Below, one piece after another: positions 35,619 to 45,731 of a stretch of DNA of 64,000 nt. Both the position numbers and the translations under genes were made by a program. The notes below the pieces were generated by a model, which was not told where the DNA came from, made no database searches, and saw nothing but the letters and a program-made list of their open reading frames with translations. The stretch is from Mucilaginibacter sp. (GTDB taxonomy: Bacteria; Bacteroidota; Bacteroidia; Sphingobacteriales; Sphingobacteriaceae): the NCBI GenBank assembly GCA_028288025.1, contig JAQBOM010000021.1, forward strand, positions 1-64,000, in the 5' to 3' direction. How positions within the stretch are numbered: the first letter of the stretch is position 1; every line of letters starts with the position of its first letter.

Positions 35619-38048
35619 TCACTCGCTTTTCAACGCCTTGATCGGATTAGCTATTGCCGCCTTAATTGATTGAAAGCTTACAGTTAGCAATGCAATCGCA
35701 ATGGAAACCATCCCGGCCAGCACAAATATCCACCAACTAATTGGTGCACTATAGCTAAAGCCCTGCAGCCATTTGTTCATGGCCCACCAGGCAATTGGAG
35801 AAGCTATCAGCATAGCAATGGCTACCAGTTTTATAAAATCAAATGATAAAAGCCGGGTAATACTTTGCACGCTTGCACCCAATACCTTGCGAATACCTAT
35901 TTCCTTACTGCGCTGCTCGGCCATAAAGGCGGCTAAGGCAAACAGGCCCAGGCAGGCTATAATGATGGCAAGCATGGCGAAGCTGGTAAATATATTGCCC
36001 ATACGCTGCACATCGGCATACATATTGGCAAAACGTTCGTCCATAAAGGTATAGCGGATGGGTTGTGATGGGGATATGCTTTTCCACAAGGATGATATTT
36101 GAGCGATGGTATTTTGCATATCACCGCCGCTTACTTTTACCGAAACAACGGACGGGCTAATGCCATAAACCATCGCCAGCGCGCCAATTGGTTGCCTGAG
36201 TGATTCGAAGTTAAAGTCCTTTACGACGCCAATGATCCTCATTTTATCATCCCCATGGGTAATATTCTTGCCGATAGGGTTTTTAAGGTTTAATCTTTTT
36301 ACCATAGTCTGGTTTACGATCACGCCGCCGCTTTTGTCATTAACAGCGAAATTGGCCCCTTCCAAAAGCTTTATGCCAAATGTTTTCAGGTAGTCATTAT
36401 CAATGACCCAAAATTGGGAAAACTCGCCGGTTTCAACCTTTGATTTACCCTCGTTGTAAAGGGTATTGCCATTGCGTTTAGTCCCTTCAATCGGTAAATA
36501 ATCACTTACGGAAACACTTTTTACCGACGACAGTTTAAGCAGTTCATCTTTAAGGTTTTTCACCCCGTTATCGCCCAGCGTATTGGCACCCTGTAACATT
36601 ACTAACTGGTCTTTATCAAAACCTATATCCTTATTAAGGATGTATTTCATCTGGTTATAGATAACAAAAGTGCTGATGATCAAAATAATAGAAGCTGTGA
36701 ACTGAAACACAACCAGGCCATTTCTTAATACAGAGTTTTTACTTCCGGCGCTTATAGACCCCTTCAGCACACTCGCCGGTTTAAATGATGAAAGGTAAAA
36801 TGCGGGATAGATCCCCGCCAATGTGCCAACTACTACCGATGATATTAATATAACCGGCATAAACCAGGGACTTAGCCATGGCATAGCTAATGTTTTTGAA
36901 GCTAAAAGATTAAAATATGGCAGCAACGCCCAGGTCAGCAAAATCCCAACCATAAAAGAAAGAACGCTATAAAGCATTGATTCGGCAAGAAATTGATTAA
37001 TAAGGCTGAAACGGGTTGACCCAACCACCTTTCTAAGCCCGACTTCTTTGGCACGGTTAGCAGATTTAGCAGTAGAAAGATTGATAAAATTGATACATGC
37101 AATGGTTAAAATAAACAATGCCACAGCGCCAAACAGCCAGATAAACCTTATATCGCCATGCTTAAATTCATCCTGTATATCGTACGAGTACAAATGCATT
37201 TCGCTGATAGGCTGCAGCTTAAATGATAACTTTTGCAGCTCCTTTGCCGCGTCTTTATAACTTATACTTAGCAAAGCCGGCAAAAGGTAATTTTTATTTA
37301 TATCAGCGGTTATCTTTTTATTTAGTTGATCAATATTTGTTCCGGGCCGGAGCAATATGTAGTCGGGATAATTACTGGCATTCCAGTTAGTTTGTTCGCC
37401 CTTATAAAATTCAATGCCGTTAAGGGTCAATAAAAAATCATACTGAAAGTCGGAAGTTTTAGGTGGGTTTTCCATCACACCGCCAATTTTATAGGGCTTG
37501 GTTTGATCGTTATTCAGATACATCACTTTGCCCACCGGGTTTTGATTTGGAAAATACTTATCCGCCTTCCGTTTGGATATCACCATGGTATTAGGTTCGG
37601 TGAGCGCGCGGGTCCTGTCGCCATAAACCATAGGCATCTTCAAAATGTTCAGCAGGTCCTCGTCGGCATAAGTAAACCCTTCTTCGTGGGTGTTTTCCAT
37701 CTGGTCGGCACGCCTTAATTCGTTGCTGCCCGCCCCCGGAAAAAGGGAATTAGGCATTAAACGGGCAGATTTCTCTATCTCCGGGAAATCAGCTTTTAAA
37801 GCGTTCGAGATCGGCGCGGGGTAATCATCACCCTTTTCTACTTTTCCGTCATGCGCATAATACTCAACAAGCCGGTAAATACGGCTGGTATCCGGGTACG
37901 ATTTATTATAGCTAAGCTCGTCCCTAATATAAAGCCCGATCAATAAACACGCAGCAATGCTCAATGCAAAGCCGCCGATCTTTATAGCCGCATACATTTT
38001 TTGTTTGCGAAGCTGCCTTACGGCGATTTTTATGTAGTTCTTTATCAT
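35619..38048 (-). CDS. ABC transporter permease, FtsX/MacB type (copy 1)
   Basis: An 809-residue permease. TM1 near residues 22-42 is followed by a MacB-like periplasmic core, an FtsX domain (about 290-420, with NLSTAKSANRAKEVGLRKVVGS), a second periplasmic domain, and a second FtsX domain near the C-terminus (EQRSKEIGIRKVLGAS, ending NPIKALKSE). This double-FtsX form is typical of Bacteroidota and relates to MacB/LolC-type efflux or lipoprotein-handling systems. No ATPase gene is adjacent. It is paralogous to the next gene upstream. Confidence 0.88.
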   Translation of the reverse strand: MIKNYIKIAVRQLRKQKMYAAIKIGGFALSIAACLLIGLYIRDELSYNKSYPDTSRIYRLVEYYAHDGKVEKGDDYPAPISNALKADFPEIEKSARLMPNSLFPGAGSNELRRADQMENTHEEGFTYADEDLLNILKMPMVYGDRTRALTEPNTMVISKRKADKYFPNQNPVGKVMYLNNDQTKPYKIGGVMENPPKTSDFQYDFLLTLNGIEFYKGEQTNWNASNYPDYILLRPGTNIDQLNKKITADINKNYLLPALLSISYKDAAKELQKLSFKLQPISEMHLYSYDIQDEFKHGDIRFIWLFGAVALFILTIACINFINLSTAKSANRAKEVGLRKVVGSTRFSLINQFLAESMLYSVLSFMVGILLTWALLPYFNLLASKTLAMPWLSPWFMPVILISSVVVGTLAGIYPAFYLSSFKPASVLKGSISAGSKNSVLRNGLVVFQFTASIILIISTFVIYNQMKYILNKDIGFDKDQLVMLQGANTLGDNGVKNLKDELLKLSSVKSVSVSDYLPIEGTKRNGNTLYNEGKSKVETGEFSQFWVIDNDYLKTFGIKLLEGANFAVNDKSGGVIVNQTMVKRLNLKNPIGKNITHGDDKMRIIGVVKDFNFESLRQPIGALAMVYGISPSVVSVKVSGGDMQNTIAQISSLWKSISPSQPIRYTFMDERFANMYADVQRMGNIFTSFAMLAIIIACLGLFALAAFMAEQRSKEIGIRKVLGASVQSITRLLSFDFIKLVAIAMLIASPIAWWAMNKWLQGFSYSAPISWWIFVLAGMVSIAIALLTVSFQSIKAAIANPIKALKSE

Positions 38049-38049
38049 G

Positions 38050-38123
38050 GCAAACCAATTATTGAATTAGTGATTTATTGAATTAGTGATTTTTAACTGC
38101 TAACTGCCACTGCCAACTGCCTA
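38050..38123. repeat. Stutter repeats between the two permease genes
   Basis: A 16-bp unit (TGAATTAGTGATTTAT) occurs twice at about 38063-38093. ACTGCTA, ACTGCC, ACTGCCA, ACTGCCT heptad-like units follow and run into the stop codon of the upstream permease gene (38121-38123). Confidence 0.75.
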
Positions 38124-40547
38124 CTCACTTTTAAGGCTCTTCACCGGGTTCATAATAGCTGCCTTTATCGCTTGCGAACTTACGGTAACCAGGGCAATGA
38201 TAACAGCCACAGTCCCCGCCAGGGCAAACATCCACCAGCTAAGCGGTATACGGTAAGCAAAAGCCTGCAGCCATTTGCCCATACCATACCAGGCTATCGG
38301 TGTAGCGATAATAAACGATATGATGACCAGCTTTAAAAAATCAATCGACAGCAAACTCACAATACCTGAGACACTTGCACCCAAAACTTTCCGGATACCG
38401 ATTTCCTTGTTCCGTTGTTCGGCGCTGAAAGCTGCCAGGCCAAACAGCCCCAGGCAGGAAATGAGTATAGCTACCAGGGTAAATGAATTAATGATCTGCG
38501 ACAGCACAATTTCACTCTCATATTGCTTTTGCACTTCCGAATCAAGGAACGTGTATTCAAACGGCACTGCGGGCATATCTTTTTTCCATATGCTGCCAAT
38601 ACTGCTCAATAATGATTTATAATTTGTGCTGCTGACAGATACGATCATACTCGTAAAATTGCCCGGGTTATTATCATATACCAGCATAAACGGGCGGACA
38701 TCATCATGCAGGGAATTGTAATTAAAGTCTTTCATCACACCTGCAACAGTTACAAATACGGCAGGACCGCCATATTGGGTGTAAAGCCGCGCCCCGGGAG
38801 CGGTCTGCGCATTAAGGTTCAGCCTTTTTGCCAGCGTTTGGTTAATGAGCACCTTGCCCGAGTCGCCGCGCATAAAATCGCGGCCGCTCACCAACTTTAT
38901 ACCGGTGGTTTTTACAAAAAACTCGTCGCAGGCAATATTCTGGGCATCAATCGCGGTAGACATATTACCCCCGGCAGGGTAGACGCCATGGTCGTGCATT
39001 ACAAACTGGCTAAGATAATTGTCGGCACTTGTAACGGTTTTTACACCTGCCAGATGTTTTAAATCGTTGGCCATGGCCGGCATTTTGCTTTGCGCATCGC
39101 TGGTATAAAAATTAAATACCAGCTTTTGATCTTTATCAAAGCCCAGGTCCTTCGACTTAATATAATTGAGCTGACTGTAAATAATGATGATACCGGTTAT
39201 CATTACAATGGATAATACAAATTGAAAAACAACCAGCGATTTTCGTATCCCGGCTGCCGAAATTTGGCTGTTAAAGTTTCCCTTAATAACCTTTATGGCT
39301 TCGAACGCGGATAAATAGAATGCCGGGTAGCTTCCGGCGACCAGGCCGGTCACCACTATCAGCCCTGTTAACATCAGCCACAAGCGGTAATCACCTAAAA
39401 AAGTCAAATGGATATCGGTATGTGTGATACCGTTAAGATAGGGCAGCACTACCCACAATAAAGGAATAGCAATGATGACACCGATAAACGACAGCAAAAA
39501 TGATTCGCCCAGGAACTGTTTGACCAAATCATACTTTCCGGCACCTATTACTTTACGTACGCCTACCTCCTTGGCCCTTTTTGACGCGCGGGCGGTCGAC
39601 AGGTTCATAAAGTTGATACAGGCAATAACCTGTATGAGCACTGCTATCAGGATCAGCATAAAAAGGAAAGAAGGGTCGGCAGTTTTGGTTGGCTCTACGT
39701 CGAATCCTCCTGTAGTATGAATTGACCTGACAGATTGTAAATGCAGCTCTTTTTGCATGCCAAGCTGTTTCATCTGCGGCCCCGCATACTTTTTCAGGAA
39801 TGCGGAGAATTTCTTTTCCAATGTCTTTGGGTTTGCATCAGGGCGCAGCACGATATAGGAAAACAGAAAATTATTGCCGGCCCATTCGGGATCATTGGCA
39901 ATTGAATTTCCGGTATTGCCGCTTTTCATCGAAATAAACATGTTACCCTCGAGATGCGATTTGCCGAGGCTCTGGTCAACGACACCGGTTACTTTAAAAT
40001 CGTGCTTGCCGTACGAGTCATTGATATTTACAAACTTGCCGACCGCGTTATCGTTTCCGAAAAGTTTAACGGCGGTAGGTTTTAATAACACAACGGAATA
40101 AGGTTCATTTAAAGCGTGTGCAGCATGGCCTTCAACAAAATGATAGCTGAAAATATCAAAGTAAGTAGAGTCCACATACAAGGCGCCGGTTTCATAAAAC
40201 GACTGCTCCTTATAGCGCAACAGGTGCTGTTTAGCGCCCAGCATATCCGTTTTTACTACCCTTGTATATTTTTGCACCTCCGGGAAATCCCTTTTGATTG
40301 CCGGTGCGATGGGCGGAGATGACGCCGCGCCATGGTGTTTATCGCCGGTCAGTGCCAGGTCGGTAGTTATCCGGTATATATTGTTAACGTTTTTATGCTG
40401 CTTATCGTAACTGTATTGTTCCTGCACATACAGTAAAATATACAGGCAGCACAAAGTGCCGGCAGCAAGTCCAAAAATATTGATAAAGCTGAAGGTCTTA
40501 TTTTTCAGCAAAAAACGGAACGCGGTTTTAAGATAACTTTTTAGCAT
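38121..40547 (-). CDS. ABC transporter permease, FtsX/MacB type (copy 2)
   Basis: An 808-residue paralogue of the preceding permease with the same order of parts: TM1, MacB-like periplasmic core, FtsX domain (NLSTARASKRAKEVGVRKVIGAGK), second periplasmic part, second FtsX domain (EQRNKEIGIRKVLGAS, ending NPVKSLKSE). The two genes are tandem on the minus strand, separated by repeat DNA, and may form a heterodimer or work separately. No ATP-binding protein gene is in this cluster. A TTCATTAG/TTCATTGG stutter lies just upstream (40553-40583). Confidence 0.88.
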   Translation of the reverse strand: MLKSYLKTAFRFLLKNKTFSFINIFGLAAGTLCCLYILLYVQEQYSYDKQHKNVNNIYRITTDLALTGDKHHGAASSPPIAPAIKRDFPEVQKYTRVVKTDMLGAKQHLLRYKEQSFYETGALYVDSTYFDIFSYHFVEGHAAHALNEPYSVVLLKPTAVKLFGNDNAVGKFVNINDSYGKHDFKVTGVVDQSLGKSHLEGNMFISMKSGNTGNSIANDPEWAGNNFLFSYIVLRPDANPKTLEKKFSAFLKKYAGPQMKQLGMQKELHLQSVRSIHTTGGFDVEPTKTADPSFLFMLILIAVLIQVIACINFMNLSTARASKRAKEVGVRKVIGAGKYDLVKQFLGESFLLSFIGVIIAIPLLWVVLPYLNGITHTDIHLTFLGDYRLWLMLTGLIVVTGLVAGSYPAFYLSAFEAIKVIKGNFNSQISAAGIRKSLVVFQFVLSIVMITGIIIIYSQLNYIKSKDLGFDKDQKLVFNFYTSDAQSKMPAMANDLKHLAGVKTVTSADNYLSQFVMHDHGVYPAGGNMSTAIDAQNIACDEFFVKTTGIKLVSGRDFMRGDSGKVLINQTLAKRLNLNAQTAPGARLYTQYGGPAVFVTVAGVMKDFNYNSLHDDVRPFMLVYDNNPGNFTSMIVSVSSTNYKSLLSSIGSIWKKDMPAVPFEYTFLDSEVQKQYESEIVLSQIINSFTLVAILISCLGLFGLAAFSAEQRNKEIGIRKVLGASVSGIVSLLSIDFLKLVIISFIIATPIAWYGMGKWLQAFAYRIPLSWWMFALAGTVAVIIALVTVSSQAIKAAIMNPVKSLKSE

Positions 40548-40751
40548 AGTTTATTGGTTCACTTGTTCATTAGTTCATTGGTTACAGACTTTTAGCTTAG
40601 CTTTCTACCTTTCACCTGATTCGCAGGCTAACAAAATGCCAAATTGATATAACTCTAATAATCAACAAGTTGAGTTAATCTTATCTAAATTATTCGTTCG
40701 GTTTCGATACAGTGAATGTTCGGTTATGGATGGAGATTGGGCACGATCGCT

Positions 40752-41924
40752 TTATAAAGCTTTGATCAGCAAGCCAATAACGGCCGCTGCGGCAATGATG
40801 ACCGGTTCGTTGATTTTTTTGATGTATACCATACCTATAATCGCCAGGGCAGCGATCAGGGCGGTAGGGATATCGATAATGGACCGCATGCCAATTACGA
40901 TAACGGAGCCTGCCAATGCGCCGATCACGGCTGCTGTAATACCTTCGACAAATGCTTTGATACTTGCATTTTTGACGATCTTTTTGAATGACGGCGCCAG
41001 CATAACCGTAAATAAATAGCAGGGCAAAAAAGTAGCCAGCGCAGCAACACACGCGCCGGGAAAGCCTGCGGCCAGGTAACCCACAAAGCCAACGGTAATT
41101 ACCACGGGGCCGGGCGTTATCATGGCCACGGCCACAGCATCAACAAACTGGTGCTCGGTTAGCCAGCCAAATTCTTTTACTACGCCGCCGTGCAGGAAGG
41201 GGACTATTGCCAGCCCGCTGCCAAAAACAAAGGTGCCTGCTTTCAAAAAGAACCAGCCAATTTGCAGCAGCGTTTTCCCGTTATAATTCCAGAATCCGAT
41301 GCTCAGAAAAATAATCCCCGGTGCAACAGCCGGTTTTTTAAGCCATGCGGGTGGGGCTTTGATGAGCATGTATAAAATGCCGCAGATAATAAATAACAGT
41401 ATCTCTTCCCGCTCCGTAACTACTGTAATTACAATCGCAGTAATGTAAAAAAGCCACAGCATCCACTTCGACCTTATCGCACTTAACTCAAGCTTGCCAA
41501 TTGATTTGATGGTAAGCTTATACGCGCTTATCGCGATGATGCCAATAACTGCCGCGCCAACGCCATAAAATACAGCCTGCATCCACGGTAACCCGCCATA
41601 AAGTTTATAGGCCATGCCCAGCAGTACAACCATAATAAACGAGGGTAAAACAAATGTTAAACCGGCAAGCGTGGCACCGATCAATCCGTAATGTACAAAA
41701 CCGATGTAAATACCCAGTTGCGCCGCCAGGGGGCCGGGCGCTAGTTGGGCCAGCGCGAGGCCTTCTTTATATTCATCTTCGGTTAACCATGCTTTATCTT
41801 CCACCAGGTCGCGGTGCATATAGCCTACAAGGGCCACAGGACCACCGAACCCCCAGGTTCCCAGTTTCAGAAAATAGACAGCAAGTTCCCTCCTGGTGTA
41901 AACAGGCGGAATAGCATTTTCCAT
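40752..41924 (-). CDS. chrA: Chromate transporter ChrA
   Basis: A 390-residue two-domain CHR-family transporter. Each half carries the CHR signature: LGTWGFGGPVALVGYMHRDLV and LALAQLAPGPLAAQLGIYIGF in the first, and LKAGTFVFGSGLAIVPFLHGGVV and AVAMITPGPVVITVGFVGYLA in the second. About ten membrane helices. The family exports chromate, by a proton-linked route in studied members. A DUF1259 protein gene lies 27 bases upstream in the same direction, a pairing seen in other genomes as far as I recall. Confidence 0.93.
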   Translation of the reverse strand: MENAIPPVYTRRELAVYFLKLGTWGFGGPVALVGYMHRDLVEDKAWLTEDEYKEGLALAQLAPGPLAAQLGIYIGFVHYGLIGATLAGLTFVLPSFIMVVLLGMAYKLYGGLPWMQAVFYGVGAAVIGIIAISAYKLTIKSIGKLELSAIRSKWMLWLFYITAIVITVVTEREEILLFIICGILYMLIKAPPAWLKKPAVAPGIIFLSIGFWNYNGKTLLQIGWFFLKAGTFVFGSGLAIVPFLHGGVVKEFGWLTEHQFVDAVAVAMITPGPVVITVGFVGYLAAGFPGACVAALATFLPCYLFTVMLAPSFKKIVKNASIKAFVEGITAAVIGALAGSVIVIGMRSIIDIPTALIAALAIIGMVYIKKINEPVIIAAAAVIGLLIKAL

Positions 41925-41951
41925 AATTACCCCCTGTTTTTAGTTTATCAC

Positions 41952-42932
41952 CTACATGTGCATCGGCTCTTTGGCTTTCCCTAACTCATTCAGCGCAGCC
42001 CTGAATCCTTGCGCAAGCGTGGCGGCAGGGCCGCGGCCGTAATAATGCAAAAAGATCATATGCGGACTATCCATCAACATGTGGTTATGCACGGCCACCA
42101 CCTCAAGGTTATGCCTGCGCAGCACCCTTATCACATCGTTCACTTCGCTTTGCAGCATGGCAATATCACCGGCAATATGCGCGTCATCCTGCTTTCCGGC
42201 GAAAGATGCCCAGCTATTTAACCCGATATTTGTGGTCATCTCAACGCCCATGGCTGTTACTTTCAGGTCGCTGCGGCCAATGGTGTATTTGTAGGTTGGC
42301 CCGTTTACGGTGCCGGTATATTTAACAATGGCATCCAGTGCGGGCAGATCAAAATTCTCTTTCCCGGTCATTGCAGGCGCTGGTCCCGGCGCAGGCTGGT
42401 TGGCGGGGAACAATTTGCTGTCGCGAATGGTGTTGGCATATTTTTTTGCCAGCTCAGCCACGCTGCCCATGCCGTGTATGTGCATGTAAAACATCCTTGG
42501 CTCTTCATAAAAAAAATGGTTATGGATGGCCGCTATTTCTAACCCGTTGGCGTGCGCGGCAGATATCAGCGAATTTACTTCATCCTGCTGCAAAACATTA
42601 TCGCTCATCACCATAGCCGATTTGCCGTCCATCGTTTTTTTGAATGACACCCAACCTCCAAAGCCAAACGGGATAGGCACGGGCTCGCCCTTTATTTTCA
42701 TTTTCAGATCATTGCGCGGTATGGGTGTGGTATGTACGGCTTCGGCTTCTTTATAAGCGCCTTTTTTACCCAAAGCGCCTTCTATGGCAGCTATTTCTTC
42801 AGGTGTAAGTGCCGGAGTTTTTCCCGGCAGCGGCGTCATAGCTTCTAATTTGTTTAAAGGTAAAAGTAATGAGGTACCTAGTACCGCTGTCGCCTGTAAT
42901 ACCTGCCGGCGGCTTAAATTGGGTGTTTTCAT
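41952..42932 (-). CDS. Exported DUF1259 (LppY/LpqO-like) protein
   Basis: 326 residues. A Tat-like signal (SRRQVLQATAVLGTSLLLPL) is followed by two copies of the DUF1259 domain. Both copies have paired His-rich strands: AIHNHFFYEEPRMFYMHIHG (about 160-179) and AVHNHMLMDSPHMIFLHYYG near the C-terminus. The repeated His residues suggest metal binding (inference). It is likely co-transcribed with chrA and may help metal or oxyanion resistance. ATG 42932 places the twin arginines near the start; the frame extends to 42998. Confidence 0.85.
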   Translation of the reverse strand: MKTPNLSRRQVLQATAVLGTSLLLPLNKLEAMTPLPGKTPALTPEEIAAIEGALGKKGAYKEAEAVHTTPIPRNDLKMKIKGEPVPIPFGFGGWVSFKKTMDGKSAMVMSDNVLQQDEVNSLISAAHANGLEIAAIHNHFFYEEPRMFYMHIHGMGSVAELAKKYANTIRDSKLFPANQPAPGPAPAMTGKENFDLPALDAIVKYTGTVNGPTYKYTIGRSDLKVTAMGVEMTTNIGLNSWASFAGKQDDAHIAGDIAMLQSEVNDVIRVLRRHNLEVVAVHNHMLMDSPHMIFLHYYGRGPAATLAQGFRAALNELGKAKEPMHM

Positions 42933-43145
42933 ATGATGGTTAAGTAAATCGCTAGTGTTGTTATTGACAATTGCCTGGACTGCATTGGGCATCATCAAGT
43001 TTTCAATAACAACATTTAAATATACGGAAGAAAGTCAAAAACGTTGGCTGTATCATTAATTTACTATTCAACAATCACCTAATGAGGACAGGAACGCAGC
43101 ATTATCCAATTCCGTTTTATACCTTTAGATAAAACCTTTCCCGAT

Positions 43146-44054
43146 ATGAAGTATAAATTATTGCCTTTCCTGTTGCTGTTCACTTGCGTGGGATTCGCGC
43201 AAACCGATAAAAAGCTAACGGCTAAATTAGACGACCTTGTAAAAGGCTTTAACGGACAGGTGGGCATTTACGTCCAAAACCTGAAAACCGGCAAAACGGC
43301 AGCTATCAATGCGGACACGCTGTTCCCCACCGCCAGCATGATCAAAGTAAGCATACAGTGCGGGTTGATGGATAAAATTGAAAAGGGCCAGATGCAGTAT
43401 AACCAAAAACTGGTTTACCGCGATTCGCTGCTTTATAAAGGTGAAGATATTTTAGGCTCGTTTAAAGATAAGGACACTATTGAAGTAAGCAAAGTGGCCC
43501 TGCTCATGATCACGATGAGTGATAATACCGCGAGCGTTTGGCTGCAAAAACTTGTCGGCGGGCCTTATATCAACAACTGGCTGGAGCAGAATGGTTTTAA
43601 AATAATGCGGGTAAATTCAAGGGTTCCCGGGCGCGAGGCTATTCGCAAACGATACGGATGGGGCGTAACAACGCCTTACGAAATGTGCCGTTTATTTACC
43701 ATGATCCGCGAAGGAAAGGCTGTGAGCGCCGCGGCCAGCGAACGCATGTACCGCAACATGGGCCGCATTTTTTGGGATGATAAGGCCATATCGCAAATAC
43801 CGCCTTACATACAAACCGCTTCCAAACAAGGCGCGCTTGACGAATCAAAATCAGAGACCGTATTGGTGAATGCACCGCATGGAGATTATGTATTTTCTAT
43901 CATCACCAATAACAACAAAGATCAGCGCTGGGTGCCCGATAATGAGGCTTATGTGCTCATCCGGAAAGTATCCGCGCTTTTATGGCATTATTACGAACCC
44001 AAAAGCGACTGGAAGTCGGCTGAAGGGATTGAGAAATATATGTTGAATGAGTAA
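43146..44054 (+). CDS. Class A beta-lactamase-like serine hydrolase
   Basis: 302 residues. The signal peptide ends at VGFAQ (19). The class A fold motifs are visible: SxxK as Ser64-Met-Ile-Lys67, and SDN at 125-127. The third motif, usually KTG, reads KQG (TASKQGALD). I cannot place the Glu of the omega loop with confidence; RVPGREAIRKRYGWG may contain it. It could be a beta-lactamase or a peptidoglycan or ester hydrolase of the same superfamily. Resistance activity should not be assumed. It stands alone. Confidence 0.8.
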   Translation: MKYKLLPFLLLFTCVGFAQTDKKLTAKLDDLVKGFNGQVGIYVQNLKTGKTAAINADTLFPTASMIKVSIQCGLMDKIEKGQMQYNQKLVYRDSLLYKGEDILGSFKDKDTIEVSKVALLMITMSDNTASVWLQKLVGGPYINNWLEQNGFKIMRVNSRVPGREAIRKRYGWGVTTPYEMCRLFTMIREGKAVSAAASERMYRNMGRIFWDDKAISQIPPYIQTASKQGALDESKSETVLVNAPHGDYVFSIITNNNKDQRWVPDNEAYVLIRKVSALLWHYYEPKSDWKSAEGIEKYMLNE

Positions 44055-44093
44055 ATTGGAAGGGTTAATGAATGAATAAGCTATCTTAGTATT

Positions 44094-44810
44094 ATGAAAA
44101 TTCCGGTTATAACAGGGGTAATAGACAGGCGTATGTTGGTTAACTACACCGTTGACCCTGAAGTTGCAAAAAAAATATTACCTGCTATGTTCTATCCCAA
44201 GATCATTAATGGAAAAGCTATTGCCGGGATATGTTTAATCAGGTTAAGCCAGGTCAGACCAAAAGGTTTACCTGCTTTCCTGGGTATTGGCTCCGAAAAT
44301 GGTGCACACCGAATAGCCGTTGAATGGGATGAGAAAGGCCAATTAAAGGAAGGAGTTTACATACCGAGAAGAGACACCTCTTCGAGATTTAATTCATTAG
44401 TAGGCGGACGACTATTTCCCGGCAAGCACTATCATGCCAAATTCGACATCAAAGAGGAAGCCGGTAATTACCATATAGCTTTTGAAAGTTCGGACCAAAC
44501 TACCATTAAGGTGGATGCTAAAGTGACGAATACATTTAAAAAGGATTCAATATTTAAAGATTTTTCAACAGCTTCAGCTTTTTTTAAATCAGGATCTACC
44601 GGGTACTCGCCTAACGGCAATGGCTATGACGGGCTACTCCTTACCACTCAAAAATGGGAAATGGCGCCGTTGGAAGTAAGCGATGTACAGTCAAGTTATT
44701 TTGAAAATGAACTTCTATTCCCTAAAGGGTCGGTTCAGTTTGACAATGCGTTGCTTATGACTAATATAAATCATGAGTGGTCATCGTTACCAAATAAACA
44801 ATGCATTTAA
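44094..44810 (+). CDS. DUF2071-like protein
   Basis: 238 residues with RRMLVNYTVDPEVAKKILPAMF, GICLIRLSQVRPKGLPAFLGIGSENGAHRIAV and PRRDTSSRFNSLVGGRLFPG, which match the general shape of DUF2071/YqjF-like proteins (acetoacetate-decarboxylase fold). No catalytic lysine can be assigned. Cytoplasmic. Function unknown. It lies 22 bases before the alpha/beta hydrolase and may be co-transcribed. Confidence 0.65.
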   Translation: MKIPVITGVIDRRMLVNYTVDPEVAKKILPAMFYPKIINGKAIAGICLIRLSQVRPKGLPAFLGIGSENGAHRIAVEWDEKGQLKEGVYIPRRDTSSRFNSLVGGRLFPGKHYHAKFDIKEEAGNYHIAFESSDQTTIKVDAKVTNTFKKDSIFKDFSTASAFFKSGSTGYSPNGNGYDGLLLTTQKWEMAPLEVSDVQSSYFENELLFPKGSVQFDNALLMTNINHEWSSLPNKQCI

Positions 44811-44832
44811 TACACAATGAAATACTGAGGAT

Positions 44833-45648
44833 ATGCTAACACGAAAACGAATTTTAATAACAGTGGTATTTAGCATTTCCCTGTTATCGGCACTTCGCAT
44901 TTTTGGTCAATCGTCATCGCAAGGCCAATTCTTTACATCTTTCGATACCACGAAGATATATTACGAAGTTAAGGGCACCGGTTACCCGGTAATATTAATT
45001 CACGGTTTTTCGGGCACGGGCCAGGGCTGGAAAAGGGCAGCCGTTTACACTGATTTGCTCAATGCTGGCTACCAGGTGATTTTAATAGACCAGCGCGGCA
45101 ATGGCCGTTCGGATAAACCGCACAATGAAATGGCCTACGCACACGACGCCGAAGCAAAAGATATTATGGGCCTCATCTCTTATTTAAAAATCAAACAATA
45201 CGATGCAGTGGGATATTCGCGCGGGTCAATTATCGCTTCGCGGCTTTTAGTGCTGGATAAAAGGATCCGCCGGTTGGTAATGGGCGGTATGGGCGAGGCC
45301 TATACCAACCCAGATTGGCCGCGCCGTGTGCATGCCTATCGGGCGTTAATGGGCGATACGACACTGCACGACGTAGATGATATGATAAAATATATTCATA
45401 GTCAGCATTTCGATGAGCTGGCGCTGGCCTACCAGCAAAAGTACCAGCCATCAACCAGTACAGCCGAATTAGCATTGGTGCGTAAACCCGTACTGATCAT
45501 CCGCGGTACAGAAGACAAGGAAAATGGCTCGGAAAAGCGGCTAACAAATCTTATTCCGCACTCAACCCTGGTGTATGTGCCTGGTAATCATAACACAGCG
45601 ATCAGGAACGCCGAGTTTTCTTCGACCGTATTAAAGTTTTTGCAATAA
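44833..45648 (+). CDS. Exported alpha/beta hydrolase
   Basis: 271 residues. A signal peptide or anchor covers residues 1-25 (ISLLSALRIFGQ). The alpha/beta-hydrolase motifs are the oxyanion loop VILIHGFSGTGQGW, the nucleophile elbow AVGYSRGSIIA (Ser), an acid in IIRGTEDKENG and a His in VPGNHNTAI. The substrate is not predictable. Confidence 0.82.
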   Translation: MLTRKRILITVVFSISLLSALRIFGQSSSQGQFFTSFDTTKIYYEVKGTGYPVILIHGFSGTGQGWKRAAVYTDLLNAGYQVILIDQRGNGRSDKPHNEMAYAHDAEAKDIMGLISYLKIKQYDAVGYSRGSIIASRLLVLDKRIRRLVMGGMGEAYTNPDWPRRVHAYRALMGDTTLHDVDDMIKYIHSQHFDELALAYQQKYQPSTSTAELALVRKPVLIIRGTEDKENGSEKRLTNLIPHSTLVYVPGNHNTAIRNAEFSSTVLKFLQ

Positions 45649-45731
45649 TATACTATACGCCTCCTTCGATATTGTTTGGCGTGTTATTTGCATATATAAT
45701 GTATATCACATAACCGTATTAAACAAATTTT

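Noticed and set aside
35619-40547. Complete MacAB-type efflux operon
   Set aside because: Both genes are permeases of the double-FtsX type; no ATPase domain or membrane-fusion protein is encoded nearby.
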